This document shows, one piece after another, positions 24,416 through 34,104 of a stretch of DNA of 64,000 nt. Source of the stretch: CAZEPT01 sp964626965 (GTDB taxonomy: Bacteria; Patescibacteriota; Minisyncoccia; Phycocordibacterales; UBA9973); the NCBI GenBank assembly GCA_964626965.1, contig CAZVHB010000001.1:70265-134264 (forward strand). Direction: 5' to 3'. Made by a program: the position numbers and the translations under genes. Position 1 is the first letter of the stretch. Each line of letters begins with the position of its first letter. The notes beneath the pieces are model-generated. The model saw only the letters and a list, made by a program, of their open reading frames with translations. It was not told the DNA's origin and did not search any database.

Positions 24416-27400
24416 ATGTCTTCAAAAAATATAAATACAAAAGAATTCGACGCGATCAGTATCAACCTAGCTTCTCCTGAGAGAATCAAGGATTGGTCAT
24501 ATGGTGAAGTAACCAAACCAGAAACAATCAACTATCGTACAGGACGTTCAGAACGTGGTGGTCTCTTTGACGAACGTGTATTCGGTCCAGAAAAAGACTT
24601 TGAATGTTACTGTGGAAAATACCGACGTATCCGTTATAAGGATATTGTGTGTGAAAAATGTGGAGTTGAAGTAACTCGTAGTGTTGTACGTCGTGAACGT
24701 ATGGGGCATATTGAACTTGCTTCTCCTGTTGCACATATCTGGTTCTTGCGAGGTATTCCATCTCGTATGTCTATCCTTTTGAATATTACGGTGACTGATT
24801 TGGAAAAAGTAATTTACTTTGCTGGATACATTATCGTAAAGGTACACGCAAAAGAAAAAGAACAACTTTTGGCTGACCTAGATTCAGAATTCAAAATGAA
24901 AGCAAAGAGTATTCAAGGTGAAGAAGATAAAGAAAAACTCAAAACTCTTTTCGCAACAGCAAAGAAAGAAATTGGTGAAATCTACGAAGGAAAAGTGCTC
25001 AATGAAATTCAATATCATCACTACAGTTTGAAATACAGTACTTGTTTTGATGCATCTATCGGTGCTGAAGCAATCTACACACTCTTCAAGAATATTGATT
25101 TGCAAAAATTGCATGATATTACAGAAGCACTCGTTCTTAAGGCAAGTGCTACTGAAAAAGAAAAACTCGAAAAGAGGTTGGCTCTCATTCGTTCAATGCT
25201 CCACGCTGACATGCGTCCAGAATGGATGTTTTTGACCGTGCTTCCTGTTATTCCACCAGCACTCCGCCCTATGGTTGCGCTCGATGGTGGACGTCATGCA
25301 ACATCTGATGTGAATGACTTGTACCGACGTGTGATCAACAGAAACAATCGTTTGAAAAAATTGAAAGAAATTGGTGCACCAGATGTTATTTTGCGTAACG
25401 AAAAACGTATCTTGCAAGAAGCAGTAGATGCACTCCTTGATAACTCAATTGCAAGTCAAAATGACACTCAAGCAATGAGTCAATCACAAAAACGAGCACT
25501 CAAATCTCTCGCTGATAACTTGAAATCAAAACAAGGGTTGTTCCGACAAAACTTGCTTGGAAAACGTGTAGACTACTCTGGACGTTCTGTTATTGTTATT
25601 GGTCCAACACTCAAACTCAGTCAATGTGGACTTCCAAAACATATGGCACTTGAACTCTTCAAACCATTTGTTGTTTCAAAACTTATTTCTCGTGAATTTG
25701 CTTACAATATTCGTGGTGCAAATAAACTCATTGAAGAAGAAATTCCAGAAGTTTGGGCAATCCTCGAAGAGGTGATTGATGGAAAGCATGTTCTTTTGAA
25801 CCGTGCGCCAACACTCCACCGTCTCGGTATTCAGGCATTCCGTCCTATTCTTATCGAAGGAAATGCTATTCAACTCCACCCACTCGTGTGTGCGGCTGTC
25901 AACGCTGACTTCGATGGAGACCAAATGGCTGTGTACGGTCCGCTTTCAGATGAAGCACAAACAGAAGCAAGAGAACTGATGGCATCAAACAAAAACCTAT
26001 TGAAACCTCAGTCTGGGGAACCAATCGTCAACCCATCAAACGATATTATTCTTGGATGTTACTGGATGACTAAAGATATCGCAGGTGAGAAAGGTGAAGG
26101 TGGAATTTTTTCTAGTCCAAATGAAGCAATTGCTGCATATGAACACGGTATTCTTGGCTTCCGTGCAAAGATCAAAGTGCTTGCAAATGAATCACCTCGC
26201 TACGCTGCATTTGAAGGCGGACTCTTTGACACAACTGTTGGAAAACTTCTTTTCAATAGTATCTTGCCAAATGATTTTCCTTACATCCACAAAGAAATTA
26301 CAAAGAAAGTTATGTCTAGTTTAGTTGATGAAGTGATCACTCAAGTTGGTATTGATGCAACTCCACCAATTCTCGACAAGATTAAAGATTTCGGATTTAA
26401 ATATTCTACTGTTTCAGGTACAACATTTGGATTTGATAATGTGAAAATTCCAGCTGGTAAAAAAGCTATTGTTGCTGCATCACGTGTTGAAGAAACTGTG
26501 GTAATCGATCAATTCAACGATGGACTTTTATCTAAAGATGAAAAGTATCACAAAGTAATTGAAATCTGGGAACGAGCGAAAAAAGAAATTGAAAAACTTA
26601 TTCCAGAAACTCTTAACAGTGCTGGTTCAGTCTACGACATGGTCGTCTCTGGAGCCCGCGGATCTGTTGGTCAGATTTCACAGATGGCTGGTATGAAAGG
26701 GTTGATTGTAAACACACAAGGACGAACAATTGACTTCCCAGTTATTCCATCTTACAAAGAAGGACTTTCTCCTATTGAATACTTTATTATTACTCACGGT
26801 TCTCGTAAGGGTCTTGCCGATACAGCGCTCTCAACAGCGAAGGCTGGATACCTCACACGTCGTCTCGTTGATGTTGCGCAAGACGTGGTGATTACTGAGA
26901 CTGATTGTAAAACAAAAGAAGGACGTATTGCGAAAAAAGACAATGTTATGGGAGTTGAAATTCCACTTTCAAAAAATATTCGTGGACGAATTCTTCTTGA
27001 AGATATTAAAGACAAGGATGGTAAAGTAATCTACAAGAAAAATGCACTCATCTCTCGAGAAGATGCTCTTACTATTGAAAAAATCGGTATTGAAAGTGCT
27101 CTTGTTCGTACACCACTCGCATGTAAAACAACTCATGGTGTTTGCCAAATGTGTTACGGACTTGATCTCGGACGCAACAAGCTCGTTGATGTTGGTGAAG
27201 CTGTTGGTATCGTCGCTGCACAAGCGATTGGAGAACCAGGAACACAGCTCACACTTCGAACATTCCACTCTGGTGGAGTTGCGAACGTTGATATTACTGC
27301 AGGTCTTCCTCGTGTTGAAGAAATCTTTGAACGACGTCTACCAAAAAATCCATCTGTTATTTGTCAGTTTGGTGGTGTGATTCTTGAGATCCGAAAAGAA

Positions 27401-28024
27401 GATAATGAAAAAACAATTGTTGTTCTTGAAGATAAAGTAGACGGTAAAACTGGTAACTCTACAGAATACAAAGTTCCATTCAAGCGTAATCCACTAGTCA
27501 AAGCAGGCGACATCGTTGTCGCAGGACAACGCCTTACTGATGGATCTGCTGATATTACACAAGTGTTTAAATTCGGTGGTAAGAAAATTACTGAAGACTA
27601 CATCATTGATGAAATTAACAAAGTGTACGAACTTCAAGGTGCGTCTATCTCACGAAAACATATTGAAATTATCATCAAGCAAATGTTCTCACGTATTAAG
27701 ATAAAATCTTCTGGTGATTCTCATTTCTCAGGTGGGGAAATCGTAGAACTCATTGAAATGATTGAGGAAAATACACGTATTGAAGACGAGAACGGTATCC
27801 TTGCGAAAGGAGACACTATGGTCCTCGGTATTTCAGATGTGTCACTCACAACAACAAGTTGGCTCTCTGCGGCATCATTCCAAAACACCAACCGCGTGCT
27901 CATCAATAACGCTGTTCGTGGTGGAGTTGATCGACTTCGAGGTCTCAAAGAAAATGTGATTATCGGAGGATTGATTCCTGCCGGTACTGGATTTAAAAAA
28001 AGAGATTTACCTAAAGAGGAATAA
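24416..28024 (+). CDS. rpoC: RNA polymerase beta' subunit
   Basis: 1202 residues. The N-terminal zinc-binding site has CYCGKYRRIRYKDIVCEKCG. The catalytic magnesium site is NADFDGDQMAVY (Asp triad). The second zinc site is CKTTHGVCQMCYGLDLGR, and the trigger-loop region follows with GEAVGIVAAQAIGEPGTQL and LRTFHSGG. C-terminal ending VIIGGLIPAGTGF is typical. It is 5 bases after rpoB. No frameshift or insertion is apparent. Confidence 0.98.
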   Translation: MSSKNINTKEFDAISINLASPERIKDWSYGEVTKPETINYRTGRSERGGLFDERVFGPEKDFECYCGKYRRIRYKDIVCEKCGVEVTRSVVRRERMGHIELASPVAHIWFLRGIPSRMSILLNITVTDLEKVIYFAGYIIVKVHAKEKEQLLADLDSEFKMKAKSIQGEEDKEKLKTLFATAKKEIGEIYEGKVLNEIQYHHYSLKYSTCFDASIGAEAIYTLFKNIDLQKLHDITEALVLKASATEKEKLEKRLALIRSMLHADMRPEWMFLTVLPVIPPALRPMVALDGGRHATSDVNDLYRRVINRNNRLKKLKEIGAPDVILRNEKRILQEAVDALLDNSIASQNDTQAMSQSQKRALKSLADNLKSKQGLFRQNLLGKRVDYSGRSVIVIGPTLKLSQCGLPKHMALELFKPFVVSKLISREFAYNIRGANKLIEEEIPEVWAILEEVIDGKHVLLNRAPTLHRLGIQAFRPILIEGNAIQLHPLVCAAVNADFDGDQMAVYGPLSDEAQTEARELMASNKNLLKPQSGEPIVNPSNDIILGCYWMTKDIAGEKGEGGIFSSPNEAIAAYEHGILGFRAKIKVLANESPRYAAFEGGLFDTTVGKLLFNSILPNDFPYIHKEITKKVMSSLVDEVITQVGIDATPPILDKIKDFGFKYSTVSGTTFGFDNVKIPAGKKAIVAASRVEETVVIDQFNDGLLSKDEKYHKVIEIWERAKKEIEKLIPETLNSAGSVYDMVVSGARGSVGQISQMAGMKGLIVNTQGRTIDFPVIPSYKEGLSPIEYFIITHGSRKGLADTALSTAKAGYLTRRLVDVAQDVVITETDCKTKEGRIAKKDNVMGVEIPLSKNIRGRILLEDIKDKDGKVIYKKNALISREDALTIEKIGIESALVRTPLACKTTHGVCQMCYGLDLGRNKLVDVGEAVGIVAAQAIGEPGTQLTLRTFHSGGVANVDITAGLPRVEEIFERRLPKNPSVICQFGGVILEIRKEDNEKTIVVLEDKVDGKTGNSTEYKVPFKRNPLVKAGDIVVAGQRLTDGSADITQVFKFGGKKITEDYIIDEINKVYELQGASISRKHIEIIIKQMFSRIKIKSSGDSHFSGGEIVELIEMIEENTRIEDENGILAKGDTMVLGISDVSLTTTSWLSAASFQNTNRVLINNAVRGGVDRLRGLKENVIIGGLIPAGTGFKKRDLPKEE

Positions 28025-28029
28025 TATAT

Positions 28030-29736
28030 ATGAAACGAGCAGTCGTAGAAGAAATAAAATCTCGGCTCAGCATTGTAGAATGTATTGAAGGGTACATTAA
28101 AGTTGAAAAAGCCGGCAAAAATTACAAGGCATTGTGCCCATTTCATTCTGAAAAGTCTGCTTCGTTTTATATTTCTACTGAACGTGATAGCTACTATTGT
28201 TTTGGTTGTGGTAAGAAAGGAGATATCTTTTCTTTCGTACAAGAGTATGAAGGTATCGATTTTAAAACAACGCTCAAGCAATTAGCTGAAAAAACCGGAG
28301 TTCCTTTAACTGAATATAGTAAGACCGAAGAACTTGGAGATTCTAAAAAAATCCTTTACTCCATTTTGGAAGACGCAACGCTCTTTTTTGTAGACAGTCT
28401 CAATCGTACACCAAATGCGGTGAGTTACTTACAAAAAAGAGGAGTGCTTCCGAGTACTCTCGAAACATATCGAATTGGATATGCTCAAGATGGATGGGAA
28501 ACACTGTACCTTCATTTACAAAAAAAAGGATATACCGATAAAGACATAGAAGATGCCGGACTCATTAAAATGGGTCAGTATAAAAGATACGATCGCTTTA
28601 GAAATAGAATTATGTTTCCTTTTATGGATACAAATGGGCGCGTGATTGGTTTCTCTGGAAGAACTATTGGTACGGATCCAAAAGAAGCAAAATACATCAA
28701 CTCGCCAGAAACAATTCTCTTTAATAAAGGAAAAGTACTCTTTGGTCTCTATCAGGCAAAAGATGCAATTCGAACACAAAAGAAAGTTGTTGTGGTGGAA
28801 GGACAAATGGATGTGATCATGACACACCAATCTGGTGTGCACTCAGTTGTGGCAAGTTCCGGTACTGCTTTTTCAGGAGACACGTATGATGATCAAGGAT
28901 TTGTGTCTCATCTCGGTATCATTAAGCGATTTACAGATAGTATCTATCTTGCATTCGATAATGACAAAGCGGGGATTAAAGCAATGTATAAAGCAACGCT
29001 TGAAGCACTCCAGACTGGATTTACTGTATTTTGTATTGAGATTACAGGAGGAAAAGACATGGCTGATATCGCACGTGAACATCCAGAGAAAATCCAAACA
29101 TTGATCAATACCAAACAAGATGCGATTATGTTTTTTGTGAGTTATCTAAAAAATAATACATCTGAGCGGATCTTTTACAAGAGTATTTCTGAAAAGATTT
29201 GGCCACTCGTGCTCTATATTCAAAGTTCTATTGAACAAGCTCATATACTCTCAAAGATAGCGACACTTATCGGAATTGCAGAACAAACGCTCCTTGATGA
29301 TTTCAAGAAGTATAAGACAGACAATACTCACTATACTCAGATGGTTCCAGAGAAAAAAACACAGACAAATACCGTTATTAATACATTGTTTGGAATTCTT
29401 TTTTATCTCGAACATATAGGTGATGAGACAAACAAAGAACTGTTTGAATCTAAACTGAGAGATATATTAGGAGAAGAATATGAATTGCAGAAAGAACAAT
29501 TTGAAATAAAAAAAGATGAACTCATGTTTCTCGTAGAGAAAACCTATACTGATAACGTGAGCCTTGTGAAAGATAGTCAGTTTTTATTTGAAGCATTTGA
29601 AAGAGATTTTTATAGACAAAAACTTGAAAGATTAAAAGATGAATTAAGATCTGATGAATTATTGGGAATTGATTCATCTGCAAAATTAGAAGAGGTCGCC
29701 TTAATTACTAAAAAAATTACTCAAACTCGTAACTAA
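28030..29736 (+). CDS. dnaG: DNA primase
   Basis: 568 residues. The N-terminal zinc-finger (CHC2) domain has C36, H39, C57 and C60. The core has LPSTLETYRIGYA and the TOPRIM domain motif VVVVEGQMDVI with LAFDNDKAG. The C-terminal 200 residues are divergent, where DnaB helicase is usually contacted. Primase makes the RNA primers for replication. The gene follows rpoC by 5 bases and precedes rpoD by 5, which is unusual in joining rpoBC with dnaG-rpoD. Confidence 0.96.
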   Translation: MKRAVVEEIKSRLSIVECIEGYIKVEKAGKNYKALCPFHSEKSASFYISTERDSYYCFGCGKKGDIFSFVQEYEGIDFKTTLKQLAEKTGVPLTEYSKTEELGDSKKILYSILEDATLFFVDSLNRTPNAVSYLQKRGVLPSTLETYRIGYAQDGWETLYLHLQKKGYTDKDIEDAGLIKMGQYKRYDRFRNRIMFPFMDTNGRVIGFSGRTIGTDPKEAKYINSPETILFNKGKVLFGLYQAKDAIRTQKKVVVVEGQMDVIMTHQSGVHSVVASSGTAFSGDTYDDQGFVSHLGIIKRFTDSIYLAFDNDKAGIKAMYKATLEALQTGFTVFCIEITGGKDMADIAREHPEKIQTLINTKQDAIMFFVSYLKNNTSERIFYKSISEKIWPLVLYIQSSIEQAHILSKIATLIGIAEQTLLDDFKKYKTDNTHYTQMVPEKKTQTNTVINTLFGILFYLEHIGDETNKELFESKLRDILGEEYELQKEQFEIKKDELMFLVEKTYTDNVSLVKDSQFLFEAFERDFYRQKLERLKDELRSDELLGIDSSAKLEEVALITKKITQTRN

Positions 29737-29741
29737 ATACT

Positions 29742-31109
29742 ATGATTAAAAAAACTACAACAAAAACAAAAAAGAAAGTGGTGAAAACACCTGTCAAAAA
29801 AGTTATTAAAAAAGTAGCTAAAAAGACAGTGGTTAAAAAAGTTGTAAAGAAAATAGTGAAGAAGGCACTTCCTCAAAAAAAGAAGATTGTAAAAAAACCT
29901 GTAAAAAAACCTGTCAAAAAAGTTACTAAAAAGATAGTTAAAAAGGTAGTAGCTAAAAAACCTGCACTAAAAGTAGCTAAGAAGGTAGTGAAGCCTGCAG
30001 ATAAGAAAATTGTTCTTAATGCTAAAGGTGGTAAAAAACTTGAAGATCAAGATCAATTGATGGAAGACATCATTACGAAAGGAAAAAAAAGACATTTTAT
30101 AACCTACGATGAGATACTGAAAGCATTCCCAAATATTGAGAACAATATTCTCTTTTTGGAAGAATTGTACAGTAAGTTACAACTCGCTGGTATTGATATC
30201 CTAGAAGGAGGAAATCTCCTTGATATGGATCCAGAAGAGAAGAAAAAAGACTTCAAGCTTGGTAAAGATGTGTCTTCCTATGACTCTATTCAAATGTACC
30301 TGAAGGAGATTGGTGCATATCCGCTCATTCATGCGAATGAAGAGCGAGAATTAGCAAAACGTATTGAAGCTGGAGATACAGAAGCTCGAACACTCTTGGC
30401 TCGTGCGAATCTCCGTCTTGTTGTTTCTATTGCGAAAAAATATGTTGGACGGAGTGCCGATCTGACACTCCTTGATTTGATTCAAGAAGGGAATATTGGT
30501 CTCTTTAAGGCCGTTGAGAAATTTGATTGGACGAAAGGATATAAATTTAGTACATATGCAACATGGTGGATTCGTCAGTCTATTACTCGCGCACTTGCTG
30601 ACCAGTCACGAACTATCCGTATTCCTGTGCACATGGTAGAAACTATTTCTAAATATAAACAAGTATATCGTCGTCTGTCGCAAGATTTGGGCCGTGATCC
30701 ACTTCCAGAAGAAATTGCGACAGAGATGGGAGTTGAAGTTGAGAAAATTCATATCATTGAAAATATCAATCAAGACACACTCTCACTCGAACAACCAATA
30801 GGGGATGATGATGAGAAATCAACACGTGGAGAATTTATCGCTGATGATAAAATTCTTCGTCCTGACCAAGAAGCGTCACATCGTATTTTAAAAGATCATA
30901 TCAACGAAGCACTTCAAGAACTTTCTGAAAAAGAAAGAAAGATTCTCGAAATGAGATACGGTCTCGTTGATGGAGTGCAACATACACTCGAAGAAGTAGG
31001 ACTTGAATTCAATGTGACGCGTGAACGTATTCGACAGATTGAAGCTAAAGTTCATGAGAAGCTTCGTGCGAATGAAAAGATTGCACGACTCAAGCATTAC
31101 TTTGATTAG
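29742..31109 (+). CDS. rpoD: primary sigma factor with a basic N-terminal tail
   Basis: 455 residues. About residues 1-95 are a lysine/valine-rich repeat tail (units such as KKVVKKPVKK), resembling histone-like tails rather than normal sigma region 1.1. Region 1.2-2 starts near 175 (SYDSIQMYLKEIGAYPLI) and includes the -10-reading segment DLIQEGNIGLFKAVEKFDW and FSTYATWWIRQSITRA. Regions 3 and 4 follow, with the -35 helix-turn-helix LEEVGLEFNVTRERIRQIEA. All house-keeping promoters in this window should be read by it. The tail may add DNA affinity. Confidence 0.96.
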   Translation: MIKKTTTKTKKKVVKTPVKKVIKKVAKKTVVKKVVKKIVKKALPQKKKIVKKPVKKPVKKVTKKIVKKVVAKKPALKVAKKVVKPADKKIVLNAKGGKKLEDQDQLMEDIITKGKKRHFITYDEILKAFPNIENNILFLEELYSKLQLAGIDILEGGNLLDMDPEEKKKDFKLGKDVSSYDSIQMYLKEIGAYPLIHANEERELAKRIEAGDTEARTLLARANLRLVVSIAKKYVGRSADLTLLDLIQEGNIGLFKAVEKFDWTKGYKFSTYATWWIRQSITRALADQSRTIRIPVHMVETISKYKQVYRRLSQDLGRDPLPEEIATEMGVEVEKIHIIENINQDTLSLEQPIGDDDEKSTRGEFIADDKILRPDQEASHRILKDHINEALQELSEKERKILEMRYGLVDGVQHTLEEVGLEFNVTRERIRQIEAKVHEKLRANEKIARLKHYFD

Positions 31110-31126
31110 ATAAAAGATACATATAA

Positions 31127-31189
31127 CACAAAAGCGGGGGGGCGTTGGGGCGCCGCGGTTGTGGTTTATTTCTTTTTTGTACATTGTTC
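31127..31189 (+). terminator. terminator after rpoD
   Basis: ACACAAAAGCGGGGGGG, GC-rich centre, CCGCGGTTGTGG, then T-rich sequence. Pairing is imperfect, partly because of the G-run, which may contain sequencing error. Confidence 0.55.
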
Positions 31190-31978
31190 TTAATATTTTT
31201 TGTCTCCTGTTACTGGATCAAATACTGGTTTTTTTGGTTCTGACGTTTTGAAGAGTGAATCAATGTAAGCCCAGAATTTTTCATTACCTCCAAGTTCGTA
31301 AACACATTCAGCTGAGATTGCTTTATTAAATGCATTTGGGTGTAATTGCTCGAGTGGGAGATGTCTGAATACCCATGCAACTTTACCATCGTAGTCTTTC
31401 ACCACTTGATGCATTGTTGTATGGAATCGTGAACAAAATGGACACTCAAGGTCAGAATACTCGATAACTACAATGTCTGCATCTTTTGATCCAATGATGT
31501 GGTCTTTGTCTGTTACTGGATCGATATCAATTTCAGTTTGGCTCTTTGTTGCGCCAGAGAGAAGACCGTTTAAGATTCCTTTTACAGCATCGATTGGATA
31601 TGCTCCAGCTATTTCTGCTTTTGCACCACTTTTAGTAATAACAACACTGTATGGTGTTCCGCGTCCTTGATCTTGAGGAATATGTTTTGTTGCTTTTTCA
31701 GCACTTGCTATATCTGCTTTAACTTTTGGTTCTGTTGTTTTTGCTTCGTAACATGCTTTAAATTTTTTCTCATTAATATCGAGTGTTGAGAGAATTGATT
31801 TTGAACTACCATTTGTACTGGTGCTTTTAGGTACTCCTCCTTTTGATATAAGAACTGCTCCTGCAATAATCAACGCTCCGATGATAACTGCTGGGCCAAT
31901 ACCTAGACTTGTTTTATTATTTGTAATTGTTTTTGTTGGTTCAGTGTGCTGAACATCTTTTTTTTCTTCTGTTTCCAT
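31190..31978 (-). CDS. membrane-anchored DsbA-like thioredoxin protein, apparently circularly permuted
   Basis: 262 residues with a single N-terminal membrane anchor (about 25-46). The second half has the redox motif CPFC (C179, C182) in VIEYSDLECPFCSRFH, then VFRHLPLEQLHPNA and ISAECVYELGGNEKFWAY, which is the front part of a DsbA-like fold. The back part normally follows it, but here the protein ends shortly after. Instead residues 66-140, before the CPFC half, read like that missing part: DINEKKFKACYEAK, the cis-proline loop GRGTPYSVVITKSG, then GAYPIDAVKGILNGLL. I infer a circular permutation. Likely role is oxidative folding or disulfide exchange of surface proteins. Confidence 0.8.
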   Translation of the reverse strand: METEEKKDVQHTEPTKTITNNKTSLGIGPAVIIGALIIAGAVLISKGGVPKSTSTNGSSKSILSTLDINEKKFKACYEAKTTEPKVKADIASAEKATKHIPQDQGRGTPYSVVITKSGAKAEIAGAYPIDAVKGILNGLLSGATKSQTEIDIDPVTDKDHIIGSKDADIVVIEYSDLECPFCSRFHTTMHQVVKDYDGKVAWVFRHLPLEQLHPNAFNKAISAECVYELGGNEKFWAYIDSLFKTSEPKKPVFDPVTGDKKY

Positions 31979-32055
31979 AACAAAAGTATAGCAACTCCTC
32001 TATAAAAAACAACTCATCAAGGAGTATGTAATTACTTTAGAAATCATGTATTTTG

Positions 32056-32064
32056 TGGTATACT
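32056..32064 (+). promoter_or_regulatory. extended -10 promoter for the GT2 gene
   Basis: TGG (32056-32058) plus TATACT (32059-32064); the ATG at 32076 is 11 bases further. Confidence 0.5.
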
Positions 32065-32075
32065 TACACATAGAT

Positions 32076-33347
32076 ATGTTCAGCATCTCAGAGCTATTTT
32101 TTTATATATTTGCGTTCATTAGTTTGTATGTGCAGATTTTCATGCTCGTTATTTTCTTTCAGAAAAAACGAGATATTTTAATTCGTACTGATAAAATTAC
32201 ACTCCCTGACTACCCAGCGGTAACTATTACCGTACCAGCATACAACGAATCAAAAAATGTTGAAAAAACAGTCAATTCTCTCTTGCAATTGGATTACCCA
32301 AGTGACAAGCTTTTTATTACTATTGTTGATGATGGTTCAACTGATGATACATGGGAGATAATGCAACAGTATAAAGACAATCCTCAGATAAAAATATTTA
32401 GAAAAGAAAATGGTGGTAAGTATACGGCAAATAATCTCGGCTTAGAACACTCAACAACTCCTTTCGTGGGGTGTCTTGATGCGGACTCAGAAGTTGATGA
32501 AGAGGCGCTCAAACGAATCATGACGTATTTTGATACGCCTGAGGTTATGGCAGTAGCCCCGACTATTCTTATTCGCGACCCAAAAACAATTATCCAAAAA
32601 GCACAAATGGTGGAGTATGACTATTCAATCTATATCAAAAAAATGCTCGGTATGCTGAACGCTATACATGTTACTCCTGGTCCATTTTCTATATTTAGAA
32701 AAACTGTATTTGATACAATCGGTCCATATAAACACGCTCATAATACCGAAGATCAAGAAATTGCACTTCGAATGCATCACAACCATATGAAGATTGAACA
32801 TGCTCCAGATGCGTATGTCTATACAATCGGTCCGCATAAAGTTCGAGGTTTATACAAACAGCGTGTTCGTTGGATTTATGGTTTTATTAAAAATGCTTTT
32901 GATTACAGACATCTTCTATTCAAATCTCGATACGGAAACGTAGGATTTATTACACTTCCGTCAGGGATTTTATCTATTCTTTCTGTGCTTTTTTTGACAT
33001 CTTTTTCTGTATATAAATTAATTAATTTCTTGTATCAAAAATATACCTATTTTAGTGTCGTTGGGTTTCAGTCTGGTTTTTCTTTTACACTACCAAAGTT
33101 TGATTTTTTCTACGCTCCATCGCAGACTATTTTTTTCATGACACTCTTTGTCTATGTTATGGTTTTTACCTCACTTTTTCTGGGGCAAAAATTACGCTAC
33201 GGAAAACTTCTTATTAATCGAAATATTTTCTACTTTTTCTTTATCTATTCTGTCGTTGCGCCACTATGGCTACTCAAATCTATCTACAATGCTCTTCGTA
33301 CCTACGAAGCAAGCTGGACTACCGAACGAGATACACGAGGTATTTAA
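32076..33347 (+). CDS. processive family 2 glycosyltransferase
   Basis: 423 residues from the ATG at 32076; an ATG ten codons upstream overlaps the -10 box. One N-terminal membrane segment is followed by the GT-A domain: VPAYNESKNVEKTV, VDDGSTDDT, the metal-binding LDADSEVD, the acceptor motif TEDQEIALR and QRVRW (QxxRW). Three or four C-terminal membrane segments follow. This is the plan of polysaccharide synthases of the cellulose, hyaluronan and poly-GlcNAc type, which polymerise sugars and export them. The sugar is unknown. Next genes encode membrane proteins. Confidence 0.85.
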   Translation: MFSISELFFYIFAFISLYVQIFMLVIFFQKKRDILIRTDKITLPDYPAVTITVPAYNESKNVEKTVNSLLQLDYPSDKLFITIVDDGSTDDTWEIMQQYKDNPQIKIFRKENGGKYTANNLGLEHSTTPFVGCLDADSEVDEEALKRIMTYFDTPEVMAVAPTILIRDPKTIIQKAQMVEYDYSIYIKKMLGMLNAIHVTPGPFSIFRKTVFDTIGPYKHAHNTEDQEIALRMHHNHMKIEHAPDAYVYTIGPHKVRGLYKQRVRWIYGFIKNAFDYRHLLFKSRYGNVGFITLPSGILSILSVLFLTSFSVYKLINFLYQKYTYFSVVGFQSGFSFTLPKFDFFYAPSQTIFFMTLFVYVMVFTSLFLGQKLRYGKLLINRNIFYFFFIYSVVAPLWLLKSIYNALRTYEASWTTERDTRGI

Positions 33348-33370
33348 TTCTGTCAAAAAAAACGGATAAA

Positions 33371-33379
33371 TGTTATACT
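33371..33379 (+). promoter_or_regulatory. extended -10 promoter for the thioredoxin-like gene
   Basis: TGT followed by TATACT (33374-33379), seven bases before the ATG at 33387. Confidence 0.5.
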
Positions 33380-33386
33380 AGTTTAT

Positions 33387-34097
33387 ATGATGAAGAAACA
33401 AGACATTAGCCGATATTTTATCGTTTTTTTTATTACACTCGCAGTGTTTATTACCGCCGGAACACTCTCAAGCTTTTTTAATCAAAGAAAGATAAATGAA
33501 GTAAAGAAAATTCAAGATAAGATATCTATTGATATCCTTTCAAATGAAACTCAATTTCAATTACTTCAAGAACTCTCTTGTAGGGATGTATCAAAATCCA
33601 CCCTCTCAAAAGAGCTCAACGAACTTGCTGATAAGATAACCTATAGTGAAGCAAACATAAAAAATCAAGAGGATGTAAATGAATTAAAGCGTTATTATGG
33701 TATTTTGCAAATCAAAGATTATTTGCTTTCAAAAAAATTGAAAGAAAAGTGTAAGATCAATACTGAATTAATTTTCTATTTTTATACAACAAAAGAAAAT
33801 TGTACGGAGTGTGACAAGCAGTCTATTGTTCTCACACAACTTCGTCAAAAATATCCAGATCTCCGCGTCTACTCATTTGATTACAGTTCAAGTCTTTCTG
33901 CCCTCCAGACATTGATTAATATTTTTAAAATCTCTGACACAGCACTTCCAGCACTTGTGATTAATGAAGATACTTATACCGGTTTCAAATCAGCTGAAGA
34001 AATAGAAAAGCTTCTTCCTGCACTTGTTTTAGAAAAGAAGAAACAGGATGCTGAGAAAGCGAAACTTTTGAAGCTTGAAGAAGAAAACAAAAAATAA
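33387..34097 (+). CDS. membrane-anchored thioredoxin-like protein
   Basis: 236 residues. An N-terminal membrane anchor (about 9-29) is followed by a helical spacer (about 35-120). The C-terminal domain begins LIFYFYTTKENCTECDKQS with a CxxC pair (C139, C142) and then the cis-Pro-like TALPALVINEDTYTGF, the standard order of a thioredoxin fold. The last 25 residues are a charged Lys/Glu helix. This looks like an extracytoplasmic thiol protein, and it may work with the DsbA-like protein nearby. The next gene starts 7 bases after the stop. Confidence 0.75.
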   Translation: MMKKQDISRYFIVFFITLAVFITAGTLSSFFNQRKINEVKKIQDKISIDILSNETQFQLLQELSCRDVSKSTLSKELNELADKITYSEANIKNQEDVNELKRYYGILQIKDYLLSKKLKEKCKINTELIFYFYTTKENCTECDKQSIVLTQLRQKYPDLRVYSFDYSSSLSALQTLINIFKISDTALPALVINEDTYTGFKSAEEIEKLLPALVLEKKKQDAEKAKLLKLEEENKK

Positions 34098-34104
34098 AAC
34101 ATAC

